64,000 bases of DNA from Delphinapterus leucas (GCF_002288925.2 NW_022098045.1:6545519-6609518); one strand, 5' to 3'. Positions 35,371 through 48,320 are shown, numbered from the stretch's first letter. Notes: generated by a model not told the origin, from the sequence alone. Program-made: numbers and translations.

Positions 35371-37799
35371 CTAGCTCATTTTTTTTTTCAGCGGTTTGGT
35401 CATATATATTCTTATCCCCTTAATGGACAGAATGGAGGCAGTAATTTAGTCATTTTCTCAATGTCTTATCCAAGAAGTCTGGACCCCAAGCCTCTCCAAA
35501 TCTTCCCTGTGGGCTCACCACATCTTGTTACAAACAAAGCTATTTATAATCATAAGTCTACTGGAGCCCAAGAAGAAAAAAAATTGCCTTAACTGTTAAT
35601 GGCTCCCAGTCGTCGTATAGTCAGCCACGATTGATTTTGCTCTGCTAGCCATTTCTGAAGATGGCATGTAAGCCCTTACCCTGAAGCTACCTGTGTATTA
35701 AATTTGGAGTAATGACAGTTACTGGCTTATGTCTAGCTGGTGATTTAAATGGAATGACAAAGGGTTTTAGTTCTAATTCCTAGTGAATGGATGTAAAAAT
35801 TAATCCTAGTGTTGTTCAACATAAAACTTAACCTGGTAAGATAGATGGAAAGGGACTGAGGGATAGAAAAAGGAAGCTTTGTGAGAGCAGGAGCTATTTC
35901 AGTATTGCTGCCTTGAGCCAGGCACATTGCAGAAGTTTAGTACGTTTTTGTTGGATGGATAGAGAGATGCGTGGATGCAACAGCTTGAGTTAGGCTGGTG
36001 CCTATGTTCCTGCCTTTGAATTGATCCCTTGCATCAGATTCATCAGCCTTACTGGGCACTTCAGCTAATGCTGGGGTGGCCCATCTGAGACTGAGGGTAG
36101 GAGCTGTTGGTTCCACTTTTAGTTATCAAGTTCTACATCACTTCCCCAAAATTTATGTTTTTATCCTTGGCCTGGCAGTGAGTAAAATTGACTGCCACCC
36201 TCCAGGCTTATACTGAGTTGCTGAGGAGAAAATAGACCCAAGACAGATGTTGAAACATGTTCTGTTGGGGAAGGAGGCAAAAGAATTCAAAAAGATTAAA
36301 AGGTAATAAAGAATGCTCTGCTGAACAGGCTTTCATTAACTGGGTGGATTACCAAACCCAAGCCTGCTAGAGATATGATTCTAAAGAAATTCAGAGTCTA
36401 ATACGGGCTAAAATGTGGGCAGGGAGAAGCCTTGCATGTTGGTGGGTTTCTCTCCGCTGCCGGGCTTTCAAGGAATTTCCTTCTTTTTCATTAATTAAAG
36501 CATCTCTGAAAATCATGCCCCTTTTTCTACTTTGGCAATAAATCTGATGATCTTTCTGACCTCACTAGTTGTTGTTTGAGCAGTTATTTTCTGCAACTGG
36601 ATAATGCTTTGATGTTAAAAGCCCCCAAGTGTCATGCTATGAACTGGATGGAAAATTCTATTGCTGAGAGCCTTCTCTGGCTGTTTGACCTTGGTAAGGC
36701 CTGAGTGCAGCTAAAAGCCCTGTTGGGCTTTCCCGCAATTTTCTTAAAACCTGTCCTCCCATGCGTTGTCTTATAGGGACACAGTTTGATTAAAAGGATG
36801 TTTGTGAGAGTTATAAATATCAATGGCATCAAAATGTTTATTCCTCTGAATAAGAATCTGCCTGTCTCATAAATAAATAAATCCTCACCACATATCAAGG
36901 TTTCACTTTATTGGACCTGCTGAATTGGTTCAATTTAGCATCTTGTAAGGTACATTGTCCGGAGTATACACTCAAAAAGTGTTTGTTGATTACGAAATAT
37001 GTGTTTGTTTCTTTGTTTATAAAGCAGTTGAAACCTCCATGGAGAGAAGGTTCTGTATCCTTGACCTGAAGCTGCAGTTTCTGAGGCACATACACACACT
37101 GGCAAACACAAAAACAGTGCAATTATCTCTCCATTGTTCTTCATTCTGGTAAATAGCATCTATCTTTCACCTTATATGTGCCACCCCCCATAATCCTTCC
37201 CTAAAATCCACAGTGCCTTCCAAGATTAAATTTTAAAAGCTATGGTATAAATGAGCTGTAACAAATTAAAGTATTTTTACAGAATAAATAAAATGTGAGG
37301 GTTGCTGTTATATCTAATTACAGTCATATTCTATTTAATAAAGTTAAAAAATTTTTGTCTTGAGTATTTTGGCTTGGGGTTGGGGTACACCATCATATTT
37401 GAGCTCATCATTTATGTTCCAATCTTTAATTGGGGAGGGGGGGAGTTTTCATTTTGTTTGTGGGATTTTTCCTCCAAATGATAAGGTCACGCATGGGCCT
37501 TTACTTCTGGTTTACAACATTAATATCTTTATTTGTAATCAGTATATGATGACTAAACTTTATAGCCAGCATTTCTTTATGCCTATTGTTCTATGAAATT
37601 AATTAGTAGAACCATTTAATTTAAAGCACTGTTTTAATTATGCCCCCATAATCCCTTGTTGAGATTTCATTTTCTTCTAATGTGGTACCCTGAAGGATAT
37701 ATAAAACATACCCTAGGCAGAAGATTCTTCAACTGAAATTATTAATTTCTTGAATTTACAGGGATATATGCAGGAATATATTGTGCAGAAAAAAAACTA

Positions 37800-38272
37800 C
37801 AGGCATACTTCGTTTTATTGCACTTTGCGGATACTGTGTTTTTTAGAAATTGAAGGTCTGTGGCAACCCTGCATTGAGCAAGTCTATCAGGGCCATTTTT
37901 TTTCCAACAGCATTTGCTCCCTTCATGTCTCTGTGTCACATTTTGGTAATTTTTGCAATATTGCAGACTTTTTAATTATTATTATTATATTATGGTGATC
38001 AGTGATCTTTGATGTTACTATTGAAGAAAGAGTATGACTTGCTGAAGGCTCAGATGATGGTTGGCAGTTTTTGCAATGAATTTTAACTAAGGTATGGACA
38101 TTGGTTTTTTTAGACATAATGCTATTACACACTTAGTAGACTACAGTAGAATGTAAACATCATTTTTATATGCACTGGGAAACCAAAAAATTTGCGTGAC
38201 TTATTTCATTGCGATGTTTGCTTTATTACAGTGGTCTGGAACCAAACCCACAATATCGCCAAGGTGTGCCTG
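37800..38272. mobile_element. Tigger1-like non-autonomous DNA transposon, both ends intact
   Basis: Begins caggcatacttcgttttatt and ends caatatcgccaaggtgtgcctg. The outer ten bases form an imperfect inverted repeat. TA dinucleotides at 37798-37799 and 38273-38274 are the expected target duplication of this superfamily. The body keeps Tigger1-like phrases ('gaaggtctgtggcaaccctg', 'ctctgtgtcacattttggta') but has no transposase frame. Confidence 0.88.
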
Positions 38273-39288
38273 TATAAGGAGATAAAAAAATTGCAAAATG
38301 TCAGAACCACAGGGGAAATTAGGTTAAAATTTATTTTGGACATGTTAGCTGTAGAAATGGTGGTGTATAGACTTCTATTCATCTTTTCTTGAATCTTCCC
38401 TGACACTCTCCCAAAACAAAGCAGCTGTTAAAACCATCTTCTTCCTAAGAAGTTGGAAGAATTATACTTCTTTTCCTTAGATAGTTGTCTGTTTTCTTTT
38501 TATGTACTGTAAACAAACAATTCAGAAACAGAGGCATATGTATTATTCTGTTATAGGTGTAAATGTTCTTAAAGGCTTGCCTGTGGAGTTTGGGAGAAAC
38601 ATTCTAGGCCCATCGTGATCTCTGTTCTGGGCCACGCTTCTCACACTTCAGCATGACTCCACATCTCCCGGGATCTTATCAAAACATAAGTGGAAATGCA
38701 TCAAACTAAAATGCTGTGCCCGAAGGAAGCCATCAACAAAATGAAAAGGCAACCTACAGAATGGGAGAAAATATTTGAAACCATCTATCTGAAAAGGGGT
38801 TAATATCCAAAATATATAAGGAACTCAATAGCCCGCCCCCCCTCCCAAAAAAAAAGATTACAAAAGGAGCTAAGGACCTGCATAGACATTTTTCAAAAGA
38901 AGACAAATGGCCAACAGGTACATGAAAACGTGCTCAACATCACTAATCATCAGGAAAAAGGCAAATCAAAACCACAATGAGACACCACCTCACATCTGTT
39001 AGAATGGGTGCTCTCAAAAAGACAAAAGATAACAAGTGCTGATGAGGGTGTGGAGAAAAGGGAACCTTTATACACTGTTGGCGGGAATGTACATTGGTAC
39101 GGCCACTAGGGAAAACAAGTATGGAGGCCCCTCAAAAAATTAAAAATAGAATTACTGTTTGATCCAGCAATCCCATTTCGGGGTATATGTCCAGAGGAAA
39201 TGAAGTCAGTGTCTTGAAGAGACATCTGCACTCCCATGTTTATTGCAGGACTATTTACAATAGCCAAGCTATAAAAACAACCTAAGTG

Positions 39289-40765
39289 ACCTAGTGAAAC
39301 TTAAAAGCTTTTTCACAGCAAAGGAAACCATAAAAAAGATGAAAAGACAACCCTCAGGACGGGAGAAAATATTTGCAAACGAAGCAACTGACGAAGGATT
39401 AATCTCCAAAATATACAAGCAGCTCAATATCAAAAAAACAAACACCCCAAGCCAAAAATGGGCAGAAGACCTAAATAGACATTTCTCCAAAGAAGATATA
39501 TAGATTGCCAACAAACGCATGAAAGAATTCTGAACATCATTAATCATTAGAGAAATGCAAATCAAAACTACAATGAGGTATCACCTCACACCAGTCAGAA
39601 TGGCCATCATCAAAAAATCTACAGGGTTTCCCTGGTGGCGCAGCGGTTGAGAATCTGCCTGCTAATGCAGGGGACACGGGTTCGAGCCCTGGTCTGGGAG
39701 GATCCCACATGCCATGGAGCAACTAGGCCCGTGAGCCACAACTACTGAGCCTGCGCGTCTGGAGCCTGCGCTCCGCAATAAGAGAGGCCACGATAGTGAG
39801 AGGCCCGTGCACCGCAATGAAGAGTGGCCCCCACTTGCCACAACTAGAGAAAGCCCTCGCACAGAAATGAAGATGCAACACAGCAAAAATAAATGAATAA
39901 ATTAGTAAACTCCTATCCCCAACATCTTCTTAAAAAAAAATCTACAAACAATAAATGCTGGAGAGGGTGTGGAGAAAAGGGGACCCTCTTGCACTGGTGG
40001 TGGGAATGTAAATTGATACAGCCACTATGGAGAACAGAATGGAGGTTCCTTAAAACACTAAAAATAGAACTACCATATGACCCAGGAATCCCACCACTGA
40101 GCATATACCCTGAGAAAACCATAATTCAAAAATAGTCATATACCACAATGTTCATTGCACCTCTACTTATAATAGCCAGGACATGGAAGCAACCTAAGTG
40201 TCCATCAACAGATGAATGGATAAAGAAGACGTGGCACATATATACAATGGAATATTACTCAGCCATAAAAAGAAACGAAACTGAGTTATTTGTAGTGAGG
40301 TGGATGGACCTCGAGTCTGTCATACAGAGTAAAGTAAGTCAGAAAGAGAAAAACAAATACCGTATGCTAACACGTATATATATGGAATCTAAAAAAAAAA
40401 AAAACGGTTCTGATGAACCTAGGGGCAGGACAGGAATGAAGACACAGACATAGAGAATGGACTTGAGGACATGGGGAGGGGGAAGGGTAAGCTGGGACGA
40501 AGTGAGAGAGTGGCATGGACATATATACACTACCAAACGTAAAATAGATAGCTAGTGGGAAGCAGCCGCATAGCACAGGGAGATCAGCTCGGTGCTTTGT
40601 GACCACCTAGAGGGGTGGGATAGGGAGGGTGGGAAGGAGATGCAAGAGGGAGGAGATATGGGGATATACGTGTACATACAGCTGATTAACTTTGTTATAC
40701 AGCAGAAACTAACACAACATTGTAAAGGAATTATACTCCAATAAAGATGTTAAAAGAAAAACGAA
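39289..40765 (+). mobile_element. Younger L1 (+), split by a SINE
   Basis: A 5'-truncated cetartiodactyl L1. ORF2 C-terminal pieces are at 39294-39600 and 39947-40390, with the cysteine motif [18 protein letters not shown] (one Cys-to-Trp change). The 3' UTR and 'ccaataaagatgttaaaag' tail follow. The frame is broken, for example by a stop near 39500. The TSD aacctaagtg is at 39279-39288 and 40766-40775. Confidence 0.92.
39624..39934 (+). mobile_element. CHR-type SINE (+), innermost layer
   Basis: Begins gggtttccctggtggcgcag. The body combines the short-class middle with an added 'gaagagtggcccccacttgc' segment before the A-rich tail. The TSD aaaaaatctaca is at 39612-39623 and 39935-39946, within the L1 phrase 'aaaatctacaaacaataaat'. 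Confidence 0.93.
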
Positions 40766-42379
40766 AACCTAAGTGTCCATCAACGGATGAATGGATAAAC
40801 AAAATGTGGTTGTGTATACAATGGAATATTATTCAGCCTTAAAAAGAAGGAAATCCTGTCATTTGCGACTGCATAGATGAGCCTTTAAAATAAGCTAAGC
40901 ACAAAGACAAATACTGCACACTCTCACTTATATTTGTAACCTTAAAGAAGCCAGACTCATAAAAGCAGGGTAGAATGGTGGTTGCTGGGTGGAGGGGGGG
41001 AAACTGGGAGATATTGGTCAAAGGTACAAAGATCCAGTTATAAGAGATGAATAATTCTGTAGTTCTAACTGGTGATTATACTAACATGGTGATTATACTT
41101 AATAATACTGTATTGCGTACTTGCTAAGAGAGTTGATCTTAAGTGTTTTCGCCACACACAAATATTTATAACTATGTGAGGTGGCGGACGGCTTAATTAG
41201 TTTGATTGTGGTAGTCATTTCACAATCTATACATATATCAAAACATCATGTTGTACACCTGAAATATATACAATTTTTATTTGTCAAGTATACTTCAGTA
41301 AAGCTGGTGAAAAAATTAAAATGCAGATTCTAATGCAGAAGGTCTGATTCAGAAGGTCTGAGAGTCTAAAATTCTAAGAAGCGCCCATATGTTGCTGGTC
41401 TCCGAACACTGACTTGCAAGAACTGTCTCCTAAAAATTGACACTTACACAGGAGTTACAGAGAATTGTACTGATAAAGTATAGTCAATATAGAAATGTAG
41501 TAGGAGAGATATCAGGGCACGCTGCTTATTTACTTGCTTGGAATTTGAAAAACCACACTGCCTCATCGGTCCAAGAATGTGGTTGCTGTGTGTGACTGAT
41601 CTCCATCACATAATCAAACGTGATGGACTGCTGCTATTAGAAAAATTTCTAGCAATTAATCTTCCTGGGTCCAAATGTATTATGTTATATAAAACGGCTG
41701 GAGTGAATAGGGCCCTTTCCCCCAGAATTCTGGTGGTAACATGCAAAGTTCTTGGCACACTTTGATGTTTTCATAAATAATGTGGTAAATCAATTGTGAG
41801 AGAAAAAAATTCTGTGGGATTTTGCCCCTGAGCACCAATCACATGGGAGGTACGCTGGCTGCTGTCCTCCTGGGCACTGACACTTTCTTGGTGATTGTGG
41901 TGAAAATAGCTGTGACCACCTCCTGAGAGGCGCAAATGCTCTCAAGTGACAGCAAATGAATATTTGTTTTCTTCTGTTCATTCCTTCTTGGGAATGCTGT
42001 TTGCTCTGTTCTGTTTACTGACATATTTGAAAGTAATAGCAATAATTTAGAATAACATCCCTTCTGAAATGCCCTATTTGAAAACATCAGATTTACCGAT
42101 TTTGCAAGTACGAAAACTGAACACAGGCAGCCTCACTGATCCCATTCTGTGGAAAATGTCAATTAGGAGGCTTTGAAAGAGGCTTGCAAATCAGCACTTT
42201 TTAATGACGTTAGCTTTAGCAATTAGAATGGTTGCCTTCTCAGGAGCGCTAAGTACGTGATTTCTTCCAGTCAGCTATTCCCAACTGTTGTTTCTAAGGG
42301 CTTCACTTTCAATCAGTCATCGAGGCCTGTCAGTTTGGCCTCTGTAGTGTTTCTGGAATCTGTTTCTAACTATTCATTC

Positions 42380-43055
42380 CCACTGCAATCACCTTTTCAT
42401 CTTCTCTCACCTGAGCCATTACAAGAACTTGTTAAATGGTTTCTGCAGCCCCAGATTCACGCCACCTCCAGCCTCTCCCATCTCTTGCTGCTGGAGGTTC
42501 TCCAAAACCCAAACCTGAGCATCCCATTTCCTTCCCTGAAGATTCGTGTTGACTTTACAGTGCCTACAAGCTAAATGGAGGCTTACAGCACAGCTTCTAC
42601 CTTCTACTAGCCTACATTAGGGGTCACTTTTTATTCACCCCCTCCCCTAGCTCCCTAGACTCTGCTTGCCCAGTCACTTGGATATTTTATTAAGCACAGA
42701 GTGCATTGTCTCATGTCTTTGCTTAGGCTGGGCCCTCTTCCTGGAGTCTGTTTCACTTAGAAAGTCCATTCTTTGTCATTCAAGAATTAAATGGTATTTC
42801 CATAGGAAAGCCTTCCTGACCGTTCCTTCCCCAAAGAGGAAATCTCCTTTTTCCTTTATTCTCCCACAGTACCCTGCTCAAGCTTCTTCTAGACCATCAC
42901 TTGTGACGCAGCCTAACTATTTTATATGTCTGTCTGCCCCACGAGACTGTATGTTCTGAAACTGAGGTCTTATTTCAGCCAGCCTTATATACCTCAGGCC
43001 TCTAGCAAAAGATCTGGCATATAATAGGTGTCTAATGAATAGTTCTTGAATATAG
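42380..43055 (+). mobile_element. L2 3'-end (+)
   Basis: L2-like order: 'gggccctcttcctggagtct', 'aaagccttcctgaccgttcc', 'tctgccccacgagactgtat', 'gatctggcatataataggtg', 'ctaatgaatagttcttgaa'. Ancient and diverged; the left boundary is approximate. Confidence 0.75.
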
Positions 43056-43374
43056 GGGGATGGGGAAGATGGAAAGACAGGTAGATGGACAAATGAAAGA
43101 AAGAAATGGAGAGACTTAATCTCCCTGAATGATACAAGTTATGTACTTATTATGAATTAGGAGAAAAAGTAGGATATATGTATGTACATATATACAGACA
43201 CATGTATATACCTACACATAATTACACATACACTGTTCACAGTATGACTCTAAAGCTATGAATCTCTTATTAGGCAATCTTTAGCAGCAATAGGACCTAA
43301 CAACTTATGTTTTTAAGGACCAGTATTTTCTTTTTTTTGCTTGGACCTAATTCTGTACTCTCTCTTTATCCTAG

Positions 43375-43528
43375 AATGATAGAGGTCTTCGACTTGTGGC
43401 TAATTCAGTGGTGTGGGTTCCAGAAGGCGGGATGCTGCAGATTACCAACAGAATCTTACAGGCTGAAGCTCCAGGTGCCAGAGCCTCAGAAATCATCTAC
43501 AAAATTACACAGGAGCACCCCCAATTTG
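43375..43528 (+). CDS. FRAS1: FRAS1 exon J: start of the third CSPG repeat
   Basis: A 154-nt exon, phase 0 in and phase 1 out, coding 51 residues from NDRGLRLVANSVVWVPEGG to EHPQF plus the first base of Gly. VWVPEGGMLQITNRIL is the lead strand pair of a CSPG repeat and EIIYKITQEHPQFG is the 'i.y.it..P..G' strand-turn that follows in this family. Thus the third repeat starts here and ends in exon L. Acceptor is ctctttatcctag with a strong pyrimidine tract; donor TTTG|gtaact is weaker than most here. No cysteine or sequon. Confidence 0.94.
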
Positions 43529-43729
43529 GTAACTCGTTTTTTCCCTTGTCATGATGTCATCATTGCATTCAGCAGTCTTGGACTTGCTTTTGTACAAAGC
43601 CACACAGCCAGGGTGTGTTTCCAGTGAACTCAGCTTTCTAATACCCCAGGCATCCCCTTTAAAGACAGAATAATCACAATAGCTATCATTGCTATATACA
43701 TATTATTGGTATGCTAAGTAATGTAAACA

Positions 43730-43890
43730 TAGTATAGTTAAACCTAAAATTTAAGTTTTAAAACAACTACATTTTACAGAGAAAGTAACTTGTTAAAAGT
43801 CACCTGGCTAATAATATGTCAATACAGTGTCAAACCTCAGGCTTTCAAACTCCACCTTGTGTCCCTCCCAGAACATCACTGCACTTCTTG
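43730..43890 (-). mobile_element. Diverged MIR (-)
   Basis: Phrases in order: 'acattttacagagaaagtaa', 'cttgttaaaagtcacctggc', 'aaacctcaggctttcaaact'. Confidence 0.6.
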
Positions 43891-45074
43891 AGACTTTCTT
43901 TTTAAGAAAAGACTTTACATAAAAACATTTCTCAAGATCTCCATTGTTACTTCCACTTCTAGCAAGATAGTAGAGTATGATAACCCATCATCATCACCTA
44001 GAAATGATGGATAAAAGAGATTCAGAGCTATAAGGCAATCATAGCTGACCTCCCAAGAATACAGAGAAATCTCCAAGTGCCAGACACAGAGAAGGAACTG
44101 AAAGCCAATCTGGGCAGGAGCTGATGGCATAGCTTGCCTGAGGGGTTGTTTGTATCTCTCAGTAACCTGGGGGCTTGGGATTTAATGCCCGTGCAGAGAC
44201 AGAAAGTTGGAATTAAGACAAGAAGCTCACTAGCACAGAGAGATGGCAAAGAAATTTACCTGTGTTTCCCAGGGCTCAGAGGGAGCAAAAAGAGTCTGCT
44301 GAGAATTCAGAAATTCAGGCCTGTTTCTCCTGAAGATCCAAGGTTAAGTTATACTGTGTGCATAGTCTGAGAAACCCAAAGCTGAGGCATTAATATGAAA
44401 ATTGACCTCAGGCCAATGGTACTTCCTGGGTCCCTTGCAGAAACTAGTATTAACTGCTGTGGAATGTCCACCCTCAACTCCAGACCACACAAGATTCTCA
44501 CAGATAAAACCACTGAAGATTAACTCAGAATTCAGAATTACAGAACATATGAAGAAACAATCTATAGTACCATAACTAAAACAAACAAGAAGATTAAAAC
44601 CCCAAGGTTTCCAATGAAGGAACAAGCTTACAAAAACTATGAAATAAGCATATTTAAAAAGATTTAAAGACACAAAAGAAGGGATCGAAACTGTAAGGAG
44701 ATGACAAAATGTTATAAAAATAAAAACAACAGGCAGGTAGATATTTTAAAAGAAATAATCACCTGAAAATGAAAAATATATTCATTAAAATTGCTTGGCG
44801 TGACAAATAGCAGAGAAATAACAATCTGTTTTTCCTCAGGTTTATCAGATTTTTTAAATTGTGTATTTCCTGTGCTGAGGAAAAAATCAACGTTTGTACT
44901 ATTTAAAAATAAGTATAGAGTCCACAAAGGCATTGAAAAGCATAATCTAATCAAGAATTGATAGAATTATAAAGCAGTCAGTCTAGCTGGGCTGTCATTT
45001 ATTATAGTTGTGTAACCTTGAGGAAGGCAGGTGGACCCCCTTGAGCCATAAGTTTCTTTGAAAGATGAAGCTAG

Positions 45075-45340
45075 ATATGTTTTTAACTTTTTATTTTAAA
45101 ATAATTTTAGACTTACTGAAATGTTGCAAAAATATGTTGCAAAGAGCTCTTGAATATCCTTTATCCAGCTTCCTCCATTGTTAACATCTTACATAATCAT
45201 AGGACAATAATCAAAACCAGGAAATTAGCATTGATACAATGCTGTTAATTAGTTCACAGACCTTATTCAACTTTGCCGTATTTCACCCACTGATTTTAAG
45301 CTAGACAATGTTTAAGTCCTTTTCAGCTCTAAAAACCTTT
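45075..45340 (-). mobile_element. Old L1-like fragment
   Basis: Phrases typical of an old, common mammalian LINE tail: 'aattttagacttactgaaat', 'atcctttatccagcttcctc', 'ttgttaacatcttacataat', 'caataatcaaaaccaggaaa'. Orientation and family are tentative. Confidence 0.5.
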
Positions 45341-45693
45341 GACTGGTTTGATGTATTAAATTCTTTACCTTTGTCTTGAGCATTAAAAGTCAAAAAATTA
45401 AATTTCCTAAAGATAGCCCAATATCCCAATATTCCGTTTAAGTATTAAATAGAACAATGCGGAATTAAGTGATTTTTTTAAAGCCATTTCAGCTTGATAA
45501 ATGCCATGTAAGTAAGCCTGACTCACGTGACCCTTTCCTAATATAACTCTCTTAATTAACTTCTTCCTATGAACATAATCCTATTTCTGTGTGTTCAGAG
45601 CTCCCTACTGGTAATAATCAAATCGCATTACCCTTAGGAGCCATTCAGGAGTGGAAAAGGAGGTGGGAATGAGAAGCCCACTTAACGCAAATC

Positions 45694-46045
45694 TTTTTTT
45701 TTTTTTAATTTCTTTTTTTTTTTTTGGCTGCGTTGGGTCTTCGTTGCTGCGCGGGCTTTCTCTAGCTGCCGAGAGCGGGGGCTACTCTTCATTGCGGTGC
45801 AGGGGCTCCTCATTGCGGTGGCTTCTCTTGTTGCAGAGCACGGGCTCTAGGCGCACATGCTTCAGTAGTTGCAGCGCACAGCCTCAGTAATTGTGGCATG
45901 CGGGCTCTAGAGTGCAGGCTCAGTAGTCGTGGCGCACAGGCTTAGTTGCTCCATGGCATGTGGGATCTTCCCGGACCAGGGATGGATCCTGTGTCCCCTG
46001 CATTAGCAGGTGGATTCCTAACCACTGTGCCACCAGGAAAATCCC
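45694..46045 (-). mobile_element. Older, longer CHR-type SINE (-)
   Basis: Same long class as 4936-5265: 'ggctgcgttgggtcttcgtt', 'ttcagtagttgcagcgcaca', head complement 'ccactgtgccaccagg' near 46035. A T-rich tail is at 45694-45725. TSD not clear. Confidence 0.88.
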
Positions 46046-46369
46046 GAGATTCTAATTCTTAATACCTATTACATTTTCCCATAAAGTTTCTTGGTTAAAA
46101 TATTGAGCTCAGTGTAAAGGAAATCACTAGTAGATGTTATTTTCTGTTTTTTAAGCCTGGACTGTTTTTTAAACCTGGATTTTCATATATTTAGAGTCAT
46201 CTCCTTGATTTTGTCATACTATGATAAAAGCAGAGGTGAGGTATTACGCAAAAGCTCTCACCTCGATGGAGTGAACCCTACAAAATATCGGTATTTCTCC
46301 CTGTCTACTCGTGGGCTTGGCACAAAGGTACCTTGTATTCATCATACCCTGTGCTGAACTCTAACTCTT

Positions 46370-46885
46370 CATCTTTTCTTCTACCAGCTCATCCCATTTG
46401 TGGCATCGCTTCCCTACACATCACCCAACCTAATAGGTGATCATCTGATTCTTCCCTCTTTCTTACTGTTTACAGCCACATTTGTCAAGTTCTGTTGCTT
46501 CCACTTCCTCAATGATTCTTGTATCTGTTTACGTGTTTCCAATCTTACCTCTGTTGCTTTAGTTCAGGTTCCCATCTCTCATCTGGATTTTACAGCAGAT
46601 TTATAGTTGACCAAACTGTCCACATAATTGTTAGCCACTATTGTTATCATTTTTATAAAATAAAGTCCAGCCCCTTTAACAGAACTTTCACGTATATTCT
46701 GTGTTCTAAATCACTTCGTGCCATGAACCTACTGAAAATCGCACAGAGGCTCCCAGGTGCTTATGGGGCTGATCTCAAGGGGAAGGAACTGCATCTTACT
46801 GATCTTTGAGCCCCCCACCCCAAAGGGCTAACCACAGTAGCTAGCCCTTAACAGGTGTTCACTGACTGTTTACTGAGTTGAAATT
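46370..46885 (+). mobile_element. L2 3'-end (+)
   Basis: Weak L2-like order: 'caagttctgttgcttccact', 'gctgatctcaagg', 'aaccacagtagctagccctt', 'aacaggtgttcactgactg'. Confidence 0.5.
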
Positions 46886-47964
46886 AATGGGATTAACCAG
46901 CATCCTATGATTCCTGTTAATTTGCATAGTATCGCAATGTTTTGTTTTGTTTTTTTTAATCTGAAAAATAGGTTTATTTCATTAGGACTTGTTAGGAAAA
47001 TTCTGCTTTGCCTTCCTATTATAAAGCAGAATAGTCAGGAAATTGGCATTTGAATGTTTTCTGTTTTTCTACTCTCCACATTTTCACTGTGGAAATCTCC
47101 TTCCAGACTATTTTGCAACTACTCACATTCATAAACAGTCCGCATCCTGGGAAAGCATGTTTATTAGCAGGATCTTATGAACAGAAGTTGAACCAGGGAG
47201 AGATGGGTAATGGAATTGGTGACTTAAGTATAAATGAGAAACAGTACAAGAAAGAAACTAGAGTGAGTTGATTCTACACATGATTATTTTAAGAATAAAA
47301 TAAGAATATTGATGTTTTTCTATTACTTCAGTATTTCATCACTATCCAGGATATTATGTGCATTTTTAACTTGAATTTAGTGCCTATAAATATTAGAATG
47401 AGTATTTCCTTTGAATAAGAGAACACATTTCTCTGGGGTAATCAAAGTGCACTATCAATTACCTGATATGTCTAGGGCACTAAGATCTGGGTATCCTCCT
47501 ACAGAACATTTAAAAGATGTATGCAGTTTCTCTCTCTTTCTCTCTCTCCCACACACACACACATACACACACATTCTTCTCTCCCTCTTACTATCGGAGA
47601 GGTAGAGAGACTTCTTTCAGATTTATTGTTAGATGCATTTTCATGAGAACGTGGCTTGTTTTTAGCAGTTCATCCATTCTTCTCCTTGGTCTTCATTTGA
47701 AGGCATATTCTCCTTGGGAAATTTTGATTGTTTCTATAACACCTTTGTATTTTCAATCTCACTTTAAGAAAATAGTAGCTTCAGGTTAAGAATAAGCAAT
47801 AGAAACAGATTGGTGGTGTTGGTGGTGATGTTTAGATTTAGATTTCATTGCTTCAATTCTAAGAAAGTTTAGAAAATGAAGGAGGAGAAAACATGATCAG
47901 TTATTTATCAAGGTAATTGTTGGTCTGTGAACATAAAATAACCATGACGGGTAACAGGGTTTCA

Positions 47965-48320
47965 TGACCAGGAAAATGAGCTTCAGATTCAAATCCCAGC
48001 TCCTTCGCTTCAGACTTGTGTGACCTCAAACAAGTTATTGAACTTCTCTGAGCATAAAGAACTTTGTCTTTAAAATGGAGATGACAATAGCATCTTCAGA
48101 AGGATTAAATAGCATAATAAGGATAACCAACATTCTTTGCAAGCACCTATGAAGTATGTACTATTATTCTCATTTTACCAATGAGGAACAGAGACTTATA
48201 ATACCTAAGTAAGCTCACCCAGCTTGATGTGGTGGAACTGGGTTTGAACCACTATGTAAAGTGCTTCATGCAGCACCTGTCATATGCATTCAAGTGTTAG
48301 CTATTATCATTTTCATTTTA
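47965..48320 (+). mobile_element. MIR (+), split by an inverted MIR
   Basis: The left part, 47965-48119, has 'aaatcccagctccttcgctt', 'tgtgtgacctcaaacaagtt' and 'aaatggagatgacaatagca'. It resumes at 48252 with 'atgtaaagtgcttcatgcag' and 'tcaagtgttagctattatca', the normal MIR 3' end. Confidence 0.72.
48120..48251 (-). mobile_element. MIR (-) inside a MIR (+)
   Basis: Reverse-complement MIR core: 'tactattattctcattttac', 'aatgaggaacagagacttat', 'ggtggaactgggtttgaacc'. It lies between the two halves of the host MIR. Confidence 0.7.

Larger units (their letters stand above)
38715..41316 (+). mobile_element. Older L1 (+), split by a younger L1
   Basis: Left part 38715-39288 is ORF2 C-terminal sequence with many stops ('caacaaaatgaaaaggcaac', 'gatccagcaatcccatttcg'). 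Right part 40776-41316 continues with 'tccatcaacggatgaatgga' and the 3' end to 'acttcagtaaagctgg' and an A tract. Confidence 0.88.
38630..41425. mobile_element. MER5-like hAT element, outermost layer of a four-level nest
   Basis: The left part, 38630-38714, has 'cacgcttctcacacttcagc' and 'cgggatcttatcaaaacata'. The right part, from 41325, continues 'agattctaatgcagaaggtc'. Across the break the element reads taaaatgc|agattct, a usual MER5 phrase. The inserted block is flanked by taaaatgc at 38707-38714 and 41317-41324. Confidence 0.7.
33133..43374 (+). other. FRAS1: FRAS1 intron, 10.2 kb, transposon-rich
   Basis: The largest internal intron here. It holds a weak MIR (35110-35370), a Tigger (37800-38272), the four-level transposon nest (38630-41425) and an L2 (42380-43055). 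33240-33310 resembles the start of the purine-rich old repeat family. 33320-35100 and 35380-37780 show nothing I can assign. It ends tctctctttatcctag. Confidence 0.92.
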
